64,000 nt of DNA from Thermococcus chitonophagus (lineage in GTDB: Archaea > Methanobacteriota_B > Thermococci > Thermococcales > Thermococcaceae), in the NCBI RefSeq assembly GCF_002214605.1, contig NZ_CP015193.1, forward strand, positions 476,978 to 540,977, written 5' to 3'. Each line of letters starts with the position of its first letter. The stretch's first letter is position 1. Made by a program: the position numbers and the translations under genes. This document shows, in pieces, positions 48,908 through 58,164 of the stretch. The notes beneath the pieces are model-generated. The model saw only the letters and a program-made list of their open reading frames with translations, did not search any database and had not been told where the DNA came from.

Positions 48908-49849
48908 ATGATAGGGGCAGGAGGTATCGCATTAATAATCCTGGGCATCTTCCTCCTGGTAATGCTCCTGTTGAGCGTTAAGGTGATACGGCCCTACCAG
49001 AAAGGTCTCGTGGAAAGGCTAGGAAAGTTCAACAGGATCCTCGACCCAGGAATACACTTCATAATCCCCTTCATGGAGAGGGTAAAGATAGTTGACATGA
49101 GGGAGCATGTTATTGACGTCCCTCCCCAGGAAGTCATATGTAAGGACAATGTTGTGGTTACCGTAGATGCAGTAGTCTACTATCAAGTGCTTGATCCAGT
49201 TAAAGCCGTTTACAACGTCAGCGACTTCTTGATGGCTATAGTTAAGCTGGCCCAGACTAATTTAAGGGCCATTATAGGTGAGATGGAGCTCGATGAGACC
49301 CTAAGTGGCAGGGATATAATCAATGCGAGGCTTAGGGAAGAGCTTGACAAGATAACGGATCGCTGGGGAGTCAAGATTACTAGGGTTGAGATCCAGAGGA
49401 TAGATCCACCAAAGGACATCCAGGAAGCAATGGCCAAGCAGATGACTGCTGAAAGAGAAAAGAGGGCTATGATTTTACTTGCGGAAGGTAAGAAGGAGGC
49501 AGCAATCAGGGAGGCTGAGGGACAGAAGCAGGCCGCAATACTGAGGGCTGAAGGTGAGAAGCAGAGGCAGATATTAATCGCGGAAGGTCAGGCCGAGGCA
49601 ATAAGAAAAGTGCTGGAGGCGCTAAAGTTAGCCGACGAGAAGTATTTGGCCTTGCAGTACATAGAGAAGCTTCCAGAGCTCGCTAAGTACGGTAACTTGA
49701 TAGTTCCCTACGAGACTGAAGCATTAATAGGCCTCCTCAGGATACTGCAAAAGCTGAAGGAAGAGCCTCCAAAGCTTCCAAAGCCCGAAGAACCTAAAAA
49801 GGAGAATGGAGATGAGGATATAGAGAAGCTTGAGAAGATGATGGGGTGA
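48908..49849 (+). CDS. Stomatin / SPFH-domain membrane protein
   Basis: A 313-residue protein: one N-terminal membrane helix ([20 protein letters not shown]), the SPFH domain ([55 protein letters not shown]) and a long coiled coil with AEG repeats ([20 protein letters not shown]) that builds oligomers. The tail is acidic and Pro/Lys-rich. Pyrococcus stomatins are substrates or partners of NfeD proteins, and here the short NfeD follows five bases later. It likely scaffolds membrane protein quality control. Confidence 0.92.
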   Translation: MIGAGGIALIILGIFLLVMLLLSVKVIRPYQKGLVERLGKFNRILDPGIHFIIPFMERVKIVDMREHVIDVPPQEVICKDNVVVTVDAVVYYQVLDPVKAVYNVSDFLMAIVKLAQTNLRAIIGEMELDETLSGRDIINARLREELDKITDRWGVKITRVEIQRIDPPKDIQEAMAKQMTAEREKRAMILLAEGKKEAAIREAEGQKQAAILRAEGEKQRQILIAEGQAEAIRKVLEALKLADEKYLALQYIEKLPELAKYGNLIVPYETEALIGLLRILQKLKEEPPKLPKPEEPKKENGDEDIEKLEKMMG

Positions 49850-49853
49850 TGCT

Positions 49854-50279
49854 ATGCTTGTCTTCCCAATTCTACTTTTGATCCTGGGCCTGCTGATAAT
49901 ACTCTTGGATATGATGGTTGCGGCGTTTATAACACCAATAGGGATAGCATTTGCTGTCCTTGGTCTCTTACTGATGTTTGGAATCAACTTCTATGTGTCG
50001 TTCGTTGTATCCCTGATCTCTGCCGTTGTTTCGTACATGCTCTTTGCCAGGTTCATAAAGAAGGAAACCAGGGATCTAGGCAGGGAGAAGTACACTTTTG
50101 AGCTTAAGGGCAAAGTGGGTAAAGTTGTCAAGGTCGCTCAGGATCACTACCTCGTTGAACTTGAGGGAGATACATGGATAGCTTACAGCGATGAAAACCT
50201 GAGCGTGGGGGATGAAGTTGAGGTAATTGACGTTGATGGCTTGAAGCTTAAGGTCAGAAAGAAAACTCTTCAGCGGTGA
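49854..50279 (+). CDS. nfeD: Short NfeD protein (OB-fold, no protease domain)
   Basis: A 141-residue protein with three hydrophobic segments ([50 protein letters not shown]), then a C-terminal OB-fold ([40 protein letters not shown]). The ClpP-like serine protease domain of long NfeD is missing, as in the known short paralogues paired with stomatin. The 3' end overlaps the convergent gene by 26 bases. Confidence 0.88.
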   Translation: MLVFPILLLILGLLIILLDMMVAAFITPIGIAFAVLGLLLMFGINFYVSFVVSLISAVVSYMLFARFIKKETRDLGREKYTFELKGKVGKVVKVAQDHYLVELEGDTWIAYSDENLSVGDEVEVIDVDGLKLKVRKKTLQR

Positions 50280-50928
50280 GCTCTTCAACCACTCTCTCAA
50301 ACTCGTTTACTGGGGTGAACTTGAAGCCGCATCTGTCGCACACAAGAACACCTTTTTCTTCTCTCAGCGGGGAGAAGCAAATCGGACACCTGTATTCTTC
50401 CCTGTAAAGCCTATCAAAAATTTCATCAACCATGACAAGTAGCTTTAAGTCCTCCTGCCACTCCTCGTATAGACTTCCCCAGTAGGGAACTGACAACGGA
50501 ACCTTATCCTCGATTATGAGCGGATTTATTCCCAAGCTCCTGATTCCCCGTGGCAGTTTTTGCGCGGGCTCAATCGATACTACCTCTTGATCGTAGAGCT
50601 CTATCCTTTCAGCTCTTACAGTTATCCCTTTCCCTATTCTCCCTCTGAGGGGAAATATCTGAATGAAAAGCCTGTCCTCCTCAATATCCCAGCTCGCCGT
50701 AACTCCAGTATTGCCTTTGGTGTAGAACATTGTGAAGTACCTCTCATCATCTTCCTCGGAGGAGAATGAGAATCCCAATTTATTGAGGGCTCTCCTAATA
50801 AAGTTTGGCTTAGGAAATCTTTCATAGGCTAGAATATACTCCCCTATCCATCCGGCGAGGGCCATAGAGTAACCCACATAGGCCTGCCTCTGAACTTGTA
50901 GGTAGGCTATCCCTGGGATGAGCTTCAT
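50254..50928 (-). CDS. Unknown protein with C-terminal zinc ribbon
   Basis: No named family recognised. The 224-residue chain has a globular N-part ([56 protein letters not shown]) and near residue 180 a four-Cys ribbon, [15 protein letters not shown] then [17 protein letters not shown], that should bind zinc. It ends acidic. ATG 50928 is used; the TTG just before is not needed. It follows the antiporter gene by a short gap on the same strand, so the two may be co-transcribed. Confidence 0.7.
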   Translation of the reverse strand: MKLIPGIAYLQVQRQAYVGYSMALAGWIGEYILAYERFPKPNFIRRALNKLGFSFSSEEDDERYFTMFYTKGNTGVTASWDIEEDRLFIQIFPLRGRIGKGITVRAERIELYDQEVVSIEPAQKLPRGIRSLGINPLIIEDKVPLSVPYWGSLYEEWQEDLKLLVMVDEIFDRLYREEYRCPICFSPLREEKGVLVCDRCGFKFTPVNEFERVVEELTAEEFSF

Positions 50929-50940
50929 CAAGTTAAGTTC

Positions 50941-51873
50941 TCACGCGGGTATATACACTTTTCCCTGGGTTAGCAGGTACAGGAAGTATCCATAGATGAG
51001 GAGTAGTACAATTGCCGTCTTTCTTCCGACCTTGTGGTTTCTGAAGAGGGAGACCGTAAGGACGAGCATTACTCCTAAGGTTATCGGCATTACAACCTTC
51101 ATTATTGACTCATCGACGGTTATTGGTCTTATAACTGAGGCTATCCCAATGACCATGAGGATATCAAGTATGTTCGCCCCAATTATGTTTCCAACGCTCA
51201 CGTTGGGTATCTTCTTCAGGGTTGCAGTGAGTGAGTTTGCAAGTTCGGGAAGTGATGTCCCTATTGAAACCAAGGTCACGCCTATAACGACCTCTGGAAT
51301 GCCCATTGCTCTGGCGATTTTTACGGCGCTGTCAACTACCAATTCCGCCCCGGCTATTACCATTCCTCCCGAGAGGAAGAGTATGAGTACTTCTTTGGCT
51401 ACGCTACCGTTGCCTCCCTCAACTTCCTCCAAGGTAATGTGCTTCTTGTAGAGGTATCCCAGGAAGAGGAAGTACAGGAGTATTAGGGTGATTCCATCTA
51501 CCCTTGATATTACGCCGTCAGACATTAGGAACCATGCGTAGATTGAAACCCCAAGCATTATTAGGGAGTTCTCACTCGCTATCTTATCCACCTTGAGGGG
51601 CATTATCATGGCTGAAACTGCCAGAATTAGGGCTATGTTGGCTAGGGCACTTCCCACAGCATTCCCCAGGGCAATCCCGCTGTTGCCCTTGTAAGAGGAG
51701 ATTGCCGAAACAGTGACTTCTGGCAGTGTTGTAGCTATACTTGCCAAAACTAGGGCTATTAAAAACTCGCTAACACCAAAGGCTTTAGCTATTCTGGTTG
51801 CAGCTTCAACGAATATATCACTCCCCTTTATTAGTAAAGCTAGGCCAACGATGAACGCTATGATCTCTATCAC
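50941..51873 (-). CDS. Calcium/sodium antiporter family (CaCA, YrbG-like) membrane protein
   Basis: A 310-residue exchanger with ten helices and the two inverted alpha-repeats: GSDIFVEAATRIAKAFGVSE with VLASIATTLPEVTVS, and GAELVVDSAVKIARAMGIPE with LVSIGTSLPELANS. The paired acidic residues of TLPE and SLPE bind the cation. Each repeat also keeps its GN-xx-G motif (ALGNAVGSALANI, SVGNIIGANILDI). Start GTG 51873 follows GGGAGGAGAA and overlaps the end of an ATPase remnant. Confidence 0.9.
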   Translation of the reverse strand: MIEIIAFIVGLALLIKGSDIFVEAATRIAKAFGVSEFLIALVLASIATTLPEVTVSAISSYKGNSGIALGNAVGSALANIALILAVSAMIMPLKVDKIASENSLIMLGVSIYAWFLMSDGVISRVDGITLILLYFLFLGYLYKKHITLEEVEGGNGSVAKEVLILFLSGGMVIAGAELVVDSAVKIARAMGIPEVVIGVTLVSIGTSLPELANSLTATLKKIPNVSVGNIIGANILDILMVIGIASVIRPITVDESIMKVVMPITLGVMLVLTVSLFRNHKVGRKTAIVLLLIYGYFLYLLTQGKVYIPA

Positions 51874-52850
51874 TTCTCCTCCCGGTTTCGGATTATATCA
51901 TGTCCTTTAAATATTTCCTTATAGCGTTCAGCTCTAGCCTTCCCTGTGGTCTTAACATCATCCTTCTCGGATCCAAGAAAAGGATGTTTTATCTAATCAA
52001 CTACTCAATATCTTTGCTTATTTCAAACCTCCTTATTGATTCTTTATTTTCAAACTCCGATAGAACCTTTGATCGCCCTATTGCAGAGTTCCTCATCCCG
52101 GTTTTTTAGGGTCGCAAGGGAGAATGCCAGCCAGCTTGTCCTCTCTCCAAGTTACTCTTAGTAGGTAGATAGGTTTTCCCAATCTCTCTTTCCTTGGGAT
52201 TAAATCCGTTGCCCCTTAGGAATCTCATATAGTTGTTTCCTCGTTGAAGTCATCCACGAGAATGTATTGGGCCCTTCCTTGTAACATTGCCTCTCCATAT
52301 CTTTTGGACAAATAGACTGTCTGACGTTACAACAAAAACATGGGCGAGGTGGCTCTCTTTCGTTATGTGGATGAAGATGTTGAAGAGCTCGTATATCAAG
52401 GATCCATCCAACATTTAGGCCTCCCAATAACTTGAAGCTCGTCGAGAATAAAAATGGGGTTTTCAAGCCCCTCTAATCTCTTATAGGAGTGTTGCAATGT
52501 AAGAAAAGGCGTTTTTGGCTTTTCTCTCTTAGAATTTCTTTAAGGAGCTGGTATGGTATTGGCATCCCAGGACTTCTCCCGCGGAGAGTGCTATGGAGGC
52601 TACTTCTTTAAGTGTTTTTTCTTTCTTCTGAATCTATTGAAAACAGGAACATCCAAAAATTCATCGTAGCTTGTTACCGGTGTTCTCCTGAGGTTTACAT
52701 AATATGTATTCTTTGGGAAGCCTCTTGAGGAACTCGAGAACTAGTGCAGTTTTCCGGAGCTTTATTGGCCCATACACCACGTAACCACTGTGGCTCATTG
52801 GTCACTATGGAGGACAGTTCTTTTAGCTTGCTTTCCTTGTTAAAGAACAT
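51870..52850 (-). pseudogene. Heavily decayed archaeal P-loop ATPase
   Basis: Pieces of one ATPase are scattered over all three minus-strand frames, in the right order: start MFFNKESKLKELSSIVT, P-loop region YVVYGPIKLRKTALVLEFLK (Gly of the motif changed), NLRRTPVTSYDEFLDV, Walker B NPIFILDELQVIG, SLIYELFNIFIHITKESHLA, VFVVTSDSLFVQKIW, YILVDDFNEETTI, and the tail MLRPQGRLELNAIRKYLKDM to the stop at 51870. At least four frameshifts and several stops separate them. This differs in subfamily from the remnants at 8674 and 37454. Confidence 0.8.
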
Positions 52851-52851
52851 T

Positions 52852-53925
52852 TTAGACACCCAAGTCCTTTAGTATCTTCTCTATATCCTTAAGTCTGTCT
52901 TCCTCTTTTTCTTCCTCGATTTCAACGTTCCCTAGCGTTGTTATGAGTTCCTGTACCTGCTTTTCGAGCCTCTTGAGTTCTTCAAACTGAAGCCTCAGCT
53001 TTTCGTAGAACTCCTTCTCGATTGGTGTTACTGGGATTGGGCTCTCTATCTTCTCTGCTATTTTGTCTAGTTGACCAGTGAGATCATAAATAGCCTTGTG
53101 AATTCTTATGAAGCTCTTTTCAGGGCTTAGCTCCTTACCATCTTCGCTCATCGGTAGCTTAAGCCTCTTTATTCCAACTATGACGGACGTTAAAGCTGAG
53201 TACACTTCATCTTCGGGCATTGAGATCACGGCGAGCTTCCTCAGCTCTTTAAGTAGCTCTATTAAAGTCTCTTTCAGTTTTTCAAACTCTTCAACGCCCT
53301 TGCCAGTCAAAACGTAGACCTTGGCCAGATCCCTAAGAGAGAGAAGGGCTCTCTTTGCTTGTAACAGTCCATCCTGTATCCTCTCCGGCGGAAGGTCGAT
53401 AGTCAGCGTGAGAAGGTCAAGGAACTCTTTAAGCTCTTCCTCTTTCTTCTCTTCAAGCGTCTGCTCGAACTTCTCTATCTCCTCCTGTAGCTCTTTGAGT
53501 ACCTCTTCTTTAACTGAATCCTTCACCTGCTCTTTCAAAACCTCCGGATCGAGTTCCCTAAGCTTTGCCATAATCTCATCAAGCTTCGAAGGTAAAGGCT
53601 CAAGGGCAAGGACTTTTGATCTTAACTCTTTATACTCCTTCTCGAGAGAAGAGATCCTATCTTGAACGCTCTTAATCTTCCAAGAAATAATTTCGTCAAC
53701 AGATTTCTCTTCTTTCTTACTCTCCTCAATTATCTTATCCTTAAATTTCTTGAGTTCGTCCTGAACCCAGGATTTTATTTTTCCAAGCTCGCTTTCCTGC
53801 TCATTAATCAAATCCTTGAGCTCGAAGTATTTTGAAGTTACCTTATTCACCGTGCTGTTAACATAATAAATTAGGAATCCAGAGATACCAATGAAGAGCA
53901 GAGCTAGGGCTATGTATCCCAGCAT
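52852..53925 (-). CDS. Membrane-anchored coiled-coil protein beside the che cluster
   Basis: A 357-residue protein of unknown family. One N-terminal helix (LGYIALALLFIGISGFLIYY) anchors it. Residues about 30-175 are nearly continuous coiled coil, Glu/Lys-rich. A helical middle (LPPERIQDGLLQAKRALLSL, SMPEDEVYSALTSVIVGIKR) and a second coiled coil at the end follow. GGAGG stands 6 bases before ATG 53925. It lies 47 bases from cheW on the same strand. A structural or receptor-array role is an inference from position only. Confidence 0.7.
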   Translation of the reverse strand: MLGYIALALLFIGISGFLIYYVNSTVNKVTSKYFELKDLINEQESELGKIKSWVQDELKKFKDKIIEESKKEEKSVDEIISWKIKSVQDRISSLEKEYKELRSKVLALEPLPSKLDEIMAKLRELDPEVLKEQVKDSVKEEVLKELQEEIEKFEQTLEEKKEEELKEFLDLLTLTIDLPPERIQDGLLQAKRALLSLRDLAKVYVLTGKGVEEFEKLKETLIELLKELRKLAVISMPEDEVYSALTSVIVGIKRLKLPMSEDGKELSPEKSFIRIHKAIYDLTGQLDKIAEKIESPIPVTPIEKEFYEKLRLQFEELKRLEKQVQELITTLGNVEIEEEKEEDRLKDIEKILKDLGV

Positions 53926-53972
53926 CTTAGTCCTCCGTGTCTATAGTTGGTTAACTTAAATTAAAATTTATG

Positions 53973-54410
53973 CTAAATGCTCTCCCCTAATAGCTTGTCT
54001 AGGTCGAGCATTATGAGTAGCCTTTCGCCGTTGTTTATCTTAGCTATTCCTTTTATAAACCTCATGTCTACCTTCGAGGCAAGAGTCTTTGGTGGTTGCT
54101 CAATCTGATCTTCAGTGAGGGTTAGAACATCCGATACGGCATCCACTATAACTCCAACGATCTCGCCGTTTACTTCAGCGATTATTATCTTCTTGTTGCT
54201 TAGATCTTCATCATCATAGTATCCGAGGAGCTTTTTGAGGTTCACTACAGTGGTTATCTGACCTCTGAGGTTTATTACTCCCTCTACGAAGTCTGGGGCG
54301 TTTGGAACCCTTGTTATGGGCATCATCTCCTTTATCTCTCTGACCTTGGATATCTCCAGGCAGAACTCCTCATTTCCCAACCTGAATGCAACAACCTGAA
54401 TCTCCGTCAC
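53973..54410 (-). CDS. cheW: CheW, chemotaxis coupling protein
   Basis: A 145-residue CheW domain that links receptors to CheA in the cytoplasm: [40 protein letters not shown] with the conserved [16 protein letters not shown] and [22 protein letters not shown] 54410 overlaps the stop of the receptor gene and follows GGGGTGGT. Length and motifs are normal. Confidence 0.95.
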   Translation of the reverse strand: MTEIQVVAFRLGNEEFCLEISKVREIKEMMPITRVPNAPDFVEGVINLRGQITTVVNLKKLLGYYDDEDLSNKKIIIAEVNGEIVGVIVDAVSDVLTLTEDQIEQPPKTLASKVDMRFIKGIAKINNGERLLIMLDLDKLLGESI

Positions 54411-55558
54411 TTTCTACCACCCCTTACATTTTCTATTTCTTGAAGAGCCTTGTCAAGTTCCTCCTTTAGCTTTTCTGCATTATCTCTTATTGTATCTAGG
54501 GTCTCGAGAGAAGATTTAATTGTCTCTACAAGCTGGGTCGCAAAATTCAAGTTATCAGAAACGTCTTTTGATATGGAGTCTATCTTTTCAACGAGCATCT
54601 GAACAGAGTTTGCTTGCTCGTCTATCCCTTCTGACAGCTCTTTTACCATGTTTGCTGTTTCATTGGCTCTCCTAGCAATATCATCGAACGCTGCTATTAG
54701 CTCCTGTATTGCATCTTTTACCTCCTGGGTTACTCTCGCATTTTCCTGAATTGATTCAATTACCCTGTTTATGTTCTCTTGCATCTCCCTTATCAAGTCC
54801 CTTATCTGCTCTGCAGATCTCTTAGACCTGTCTGCTAGCTCTCTTATATTCTCAGCTACAACTGCGAAGCCTTTTCCAGCTTCTCCTGCCCTTGCAGCCT
54901 CTATGGCTGCATTTAGCGCGAGTAAGTTTGTCTGTCCAGCTATGGAGGTTATAACGTAGACGATCTCGTCTATCTTTTTTGAATAGTCTGCAAGAATATT
55001 TACGGCCTGTCCCATTTCCTCACTAACCTCGCTTATTCTGGCAACCTTTAGTGCGGCGTTATCAGAAATTTCCTTACCCTTCTCTGCCATCGATGCAGAT
55101 TCAAGCGCGAACTCTGAGAGTTGTTGAGCTTGAACGTTCATCTCCTCTATACCTGCGGATAAAGTTTGAATGTAATCATTTACCTCGGCTATCTTCATGC
55201 TTTCATTTTCCAACCTTGATACCAATTCATTAGTTGTTTCTAGGTCCCCTACCTGAACAGATTCGAATTCTCTTTCTAAGTTTTCGGCGGTTTTTCTAGC
55301 TTCTCGTATGTGTACCTCAACTTTTTCTAACACCTCTACGGTTCTTTTTGGTCCGTATATAGGTCTTCTTAATCTCCTTTTGACTTCCTCTAGAACCTTG
55401 GCATCTTCCTCTAGCAACCCGAGTGGGGGCTTTGGATCCTTGCCCTCTAGAACCTGCCTTAGGTAGTTCATTACTTCCCTAAATAAATAGTCGTTTTTCT
55501 CCCTTTTGCCTGAATTAACTAGGAAGATGCCAGTAAGGGGGAGGAAAAATAATCCCAA
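54407..55558 (-). CDS. Soluble methyl-accepting chemotaxis protein
   Basis: A 383-residue receptor made almost only of the cytoplasmic signalling domain: long helices with methylation-type Glu/Gln pairs and the hairpin tip [20 protein letters not shown] followed by [20 protein letters not shown]. No ligand domain and no clear membrane pair are seen; the short hydrophobic start ([12 protein letters not shown]) may only be a buried helix or weak anchor. TTG 55558 follows AGGAGGCGA by a good distance, supporting this start. It is probably a cytoplasmic energy- or redox-type sensor, cotranslated with cheW. Confidence 0.9.
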   Translation of the reverse strand: MGLFFLPLTGIFLVNSGKREKNDYLFREVMNYLRQVLEGKDPKPPLGLLEEDAKVLEEVKRRLRRPIYGPKRTVEVLEKVEVHIREARKTAENLEREFESVQVGDLETTNELVSRLENESMKIAEVNDYIQTLSAGIEEMNVQAQQLSEFALESASMAEKGKEISDNAALKVARISEVSEEMGQAVNILADYSKKIDEIVYVITSIAGQTNLLALNAAIEAARAGEAGKGFAVVAENIRELADRSKRSAEQIRDLIREMQENINRVIESIQENARVTQEVKDAIQELIAAFDDIARRANETANMVKELSEGIDEQANSVQMLVEKIDSISKDVSDNLNFATQLVETIKSSLETLDTIRDNAEKLKEELDKALQEIENVRGGRK

Positions 55559-55849
55559 CTTTCTCGCCTCCTTGGAAAGTTTTTAATTGATCATCATCGA
55601 TATTGGAGCAAGTGTAATTTCAACGATTACGACTATAATTTGGCCAAAATCTGATAAAAAGTTTTCGTTATGCTACATTCATAAATTTGTGTAGTTTCAT
55701 GCCTTTATTCACCAGTTAGAAAGACCTACAAGGGTACCTACACAACTACGTGCATAAAAATATTTTTATTAAAGGTTTGCGAGTATTGTATAAGGAACGA
55801 AAACCTCTTTAAACGCTTGGATATCCCTCAACAACTCGGAGAGGGACTG
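55559..55849. promoter_or_regulatory. Divergent control region of the chemotaxis genes
   Basis: The 291-base gap drives the receptor-cheW pair leftward and the cheR operon rightward. Rightward TATA candidate: AAAAATATTTTTATTAAAGG at 55756-55775, about 75-95 bases before ATG 55850. Leftward candidate: the A/T block AATTAAAAACT on the minus strand near 55578-55588, about 25 bases before TTG 55558. Upstream of the rightward box is an inverted pair, TGTGTAG (55688-55694) and CTACACA (55738-55744). No gene or RNA is seen. Confidence 0.4.
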
Positions 55850-56692
55850 ATGATGCAATCCCAGAAAGGATATGAATTGATTAAAGCCGAAATTTTCAAG
55901 CGGTTAGGCGTTAGTATGGATGCTTATAAGGATTCCTACCTTCAGAGGAGAATTAGAGCTAGGATGAGAAAGCTTGGGATTACGGACTACATGGAGTACT
56001 ACCGTTTGCTAAAGACGAATAAGGATGAATTCGAGGAGTTATTGTTCACGATCGCAATAAATGTTACCGAATTCTTTAGAGACCCAATAGTCTGGAAGAC
56101 ATTTCAGAACAAAATACTGCCTGAGCTGATTGACTTCAAAAAGAAGCAGGGAGTAAGATCGATAAAAATCTGGAGTGCTGCTTGTTCGACAGGACAGGAG
56201 CCATATTCAATTGCGATGACACTTTACGAGGTTTTGGGTCAGAACCTTGGGGGGTTTAGGGTCTCAATACTTGCAACTGATATAGACAGAGAGGCACTTC
56301 AGGCTGCTATGAAAGGTGAGTATCCAGTTGATGCCGTCGAAAAACAGGTTCCTAGGCACATGATTCCCAAGTACTTCGAAAGAATAAGTGAGGAGAGATA
56401 CAGGATAAAACCCTTCGTCAAGAGACTTGTAACCTTTAGGTGGCTTAACTTGCTGTCCTCACCTTATCCGAAGGGCTTTGATGTGATATTCATTAGGAAC
56501 GTGCTTATTTACATGAACAGAGAAGCTCAAGAGGAGATATTCAAAAAGCTTTATGATTCTCTTGAGGATCACGGTTATCTTATCCTAGGTAAAACCGAGA
56601 CAATCCTGGGAAATGCTGCGAAGTTGTTTAAGCTTTACGATCTCGTTGCTAGAGTATATAAGAAGAATTTGGAGGTGAAGAAGCATGGCTAG
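55850..56692 (+). CDS. cheR: CheR, chemotaxis protein methyltransferase
   Basis: Methylates receptor glutamates using S-adenosylmethionine. The 280-residue protein has the N-terminal helical domain (DSYLQRRIRARMRKLGITDY) and the methyltransferase domain: NVTEFFRDP, IWSAACSTGQEPYSIAMTL (SAM site), ILATDIDREALQAA, VTFRWLNLL, FDVIFIRNVLIYMN and LEDHGYLILGKTET. Two ATGs at 55850 and 55853 follow GGAGAGGG. TTG 55817 would extend the N-terminus beyond family length. It opens the rightward che operon. Confidence 0.95.
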   Translation: MMQSQKGYELIKAEIFKRLGVSMDAYKDSYLQRRIRARMRKLGITDYMEYYRLLKTNKDEFEELLFTIAINVTEFFRDPIVWKTFQNKILPELIDFKKKQGVRSIKIWSAACSTGQEPYSIAMTLYEVLGQNLGGFRVSILATDIDREALQAAMKGEYPVDAVEKQVPRHMIPKYFERISEERYRIKPFVKRLVTFRWLNLLSSPYPKGFDVIFIRNVLIYMNREAQEEIFKKLYDSLEDHGYLILGKTETILGNAAKLFKLYDLVARVYKKNLEVKKHG

Positions 56693-57047
56693 GATATTGA
56701 TAGTTGACGATGCGGCCTTTATGAGAATGCTCCTGAAGAAAATCCTGACCCAAGCAGGACACGAGGTTGTTGGAGAAGCAAGCAATGGAAAGGAAGCAGT
56801 GGAGCTCTACAAGAAGCTAAAGCCAGATCTAGTGACTATGGACATAGTTATGCCAGAAATGGACGGAATAACCGCTGTTAAGGAAATAATGAAAATTGAT
56901 CCAAACGCCAAGATAATCATGATCACTGCAGTTGGTCAGGAAGCTAAGGTCATGGAGGCCCTGAAGAGCGGGGCCAAGGGATACATTGTCAAGCCATTCC
57001 AGGCTCAGAAGGTCATAGAAGAGGTAAACAGAGTATTATCATCGTAA
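56685..57047 (+). CDS. cheY: CheY response regulator
   Basis: A 120-residue single receiver domain: acidic pair in [12 protein letters not shown], phosphate-accepting Asp53 in [13 protein letters not shown], Thr in IIMITAVGQ and Lys in [10 protein letters not shown]. Phosphorylated by CheA, it acts on the archaellum motor through adaptors. It overlaps cheR by 8 bases. Confidence 0.96.
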   Translation: MARILIVDDAAFMRMLLKKILTQAGHEVVGEASNGKEAVELYKKLKPDLVTMDIVMPEMDGITAVKEIMKIDPNAKIIMITAVGQEAKVMEALKSGAKGYIVKPFQAQKVIEEVNRVLSS

Positions 57048-57057
57048 CGGTGGTAAC

Positions 57058-58164
57058 ATGCCCCTGCTTAACAAGAAAATCAGAGTGTTAGTTGTAGATG
57101 ACTCAGCGTTCATGAGGAAGATACTCAAGGATATCATAAACTCTGACCCAGAGCTCGAAGTTTGCTGTGAGGCAAGAGATGGCGTTGAAGCAATAGAGAT
57201 GGTTCAGAAGCACAGGCCCGATGTTATAACCTTAGACATTGAGATGCCAAGAATGAACGGTCTTGATGCTCTTAGGATAATCATGAAGAAGTACCCCACC
57301 CCTGTGATCATGATAAGTGCATTGACCCAAGAAGGCGCCGAGGCGACAATAAAAGCCTTAGAATATGGTGCAATTGACTTCATCCCCAAGCCCTCCTCTT
57401 CAATCTCAATAAACATGCGAGAGATGAAGGATGAGATCATAGCGAAGATCAAGGAGGCGGCAAAGGTTCCAAGAAGGTTCCTTGAACTCAAGAGGATAAG
57501 GCTACTAAGGGCGCAGAAAGTTAGGAGAACTAGGCCCTCAGTGCCCGCGAGGATTGCCGTCGCAATTGCCGCCTCAACTGGTGGTCCTCAGTCCCTCCTC
57601 AAGATATTCCCGAAGTTTCCCGAGGATTTAAAGGCGGGAATACTGCTCGTGCAGCACATGCCCCCAGGGTTTACCAGGTCTTTCGCGAAGAGGCTTGACA
57701 GTGTATCTAAGATTGACGTTAAGGAGGCCGAAGAGGGTGACGTGGTTGAAGAGGGGAAGGCCTACGTTGCTCCCGGTGATTATCACATGGAGGTAACGTT
57801 ACGAAATGGAAAGCCCGTAATTACCCTGAACAAGAAGCCTAAGATCCACGGTGTCAGGCCTGCAGCCGATCCTATGATGATCACTGCAGCTCAAGTTTTC
57901 GGCAGAAGAACTGTTGGAGTTGTCATGACTGGGATGGGAAGAGATGGAGCACAGGGAATTGTGGAAATAAAGAAGAAGGGTGGAATAACAATAGCTCAAG
58001 ATAAAGAGACGTCGATAATCTTTGGAATGCCCAAAGCTGCCATCGAAACTGGAATGGTTGATTACGTAGTTCCTCTGGATAAAATACCTGAGACAGTGGT
58101 TATGGCCGTGAACAAGATACGAGGGGGTGGTGTCATTGGAAGACCTTTCACAGTATCTAGATGA
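57058..58164 (+). CDS. cheB: CheB, receptor methylesterase / response regulator
   Basis: A 368-residue protein: receiver domain with Asp60 in [13 protein letters not shown], linker, and methylesterase domain with [17 protein letters not shown] (catalytic Ser), [15 protein letters not shown] (His) and [13 protein letters not shown] (Asp). It removes methyl groups that CheR added. ATG 57058 follows GGTGG. The last 29 bases overlap cheA. Confidence 0.96.
   Translation: MPLLNKKIRVLVVDDSAFMRKILKDIINSDPELEVCCEARDGVEAIEMVQKHRPDVITLDIEMPRMNGLDALRIIMKKYPTPVIMISALTQEGAEATIKALEYGAIDFIPKPSSSISINMREMKDEIIAKIKEAAKVPRRFLELKRIRLLRAQKVRRTRPSVPARIAVAIAASTGGPQSLLKIFPKFPEDLKAGILLVQHMPPGFTRSFAKRLDSVSKIDVKEAEEGDVVEEGKAYVAPGDYHMEVTLRNGKPVITLNKKPKIHGVRPAADPMMITAAQVFGRRTVGVVMTGMGRDGAQGIVEIKKKGGITIAQDKETSIIFGMPKAAIETGMVDYVVPLDKIPETVVMAVNKIRGGGVIGRPFTVSR

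Noticed and set aside
52200..52466. Minus-strand frame of 88 codons
   Set aside because: It is a shifted frame through the decayed ATPase; the ATPase motifs lie in other frames.
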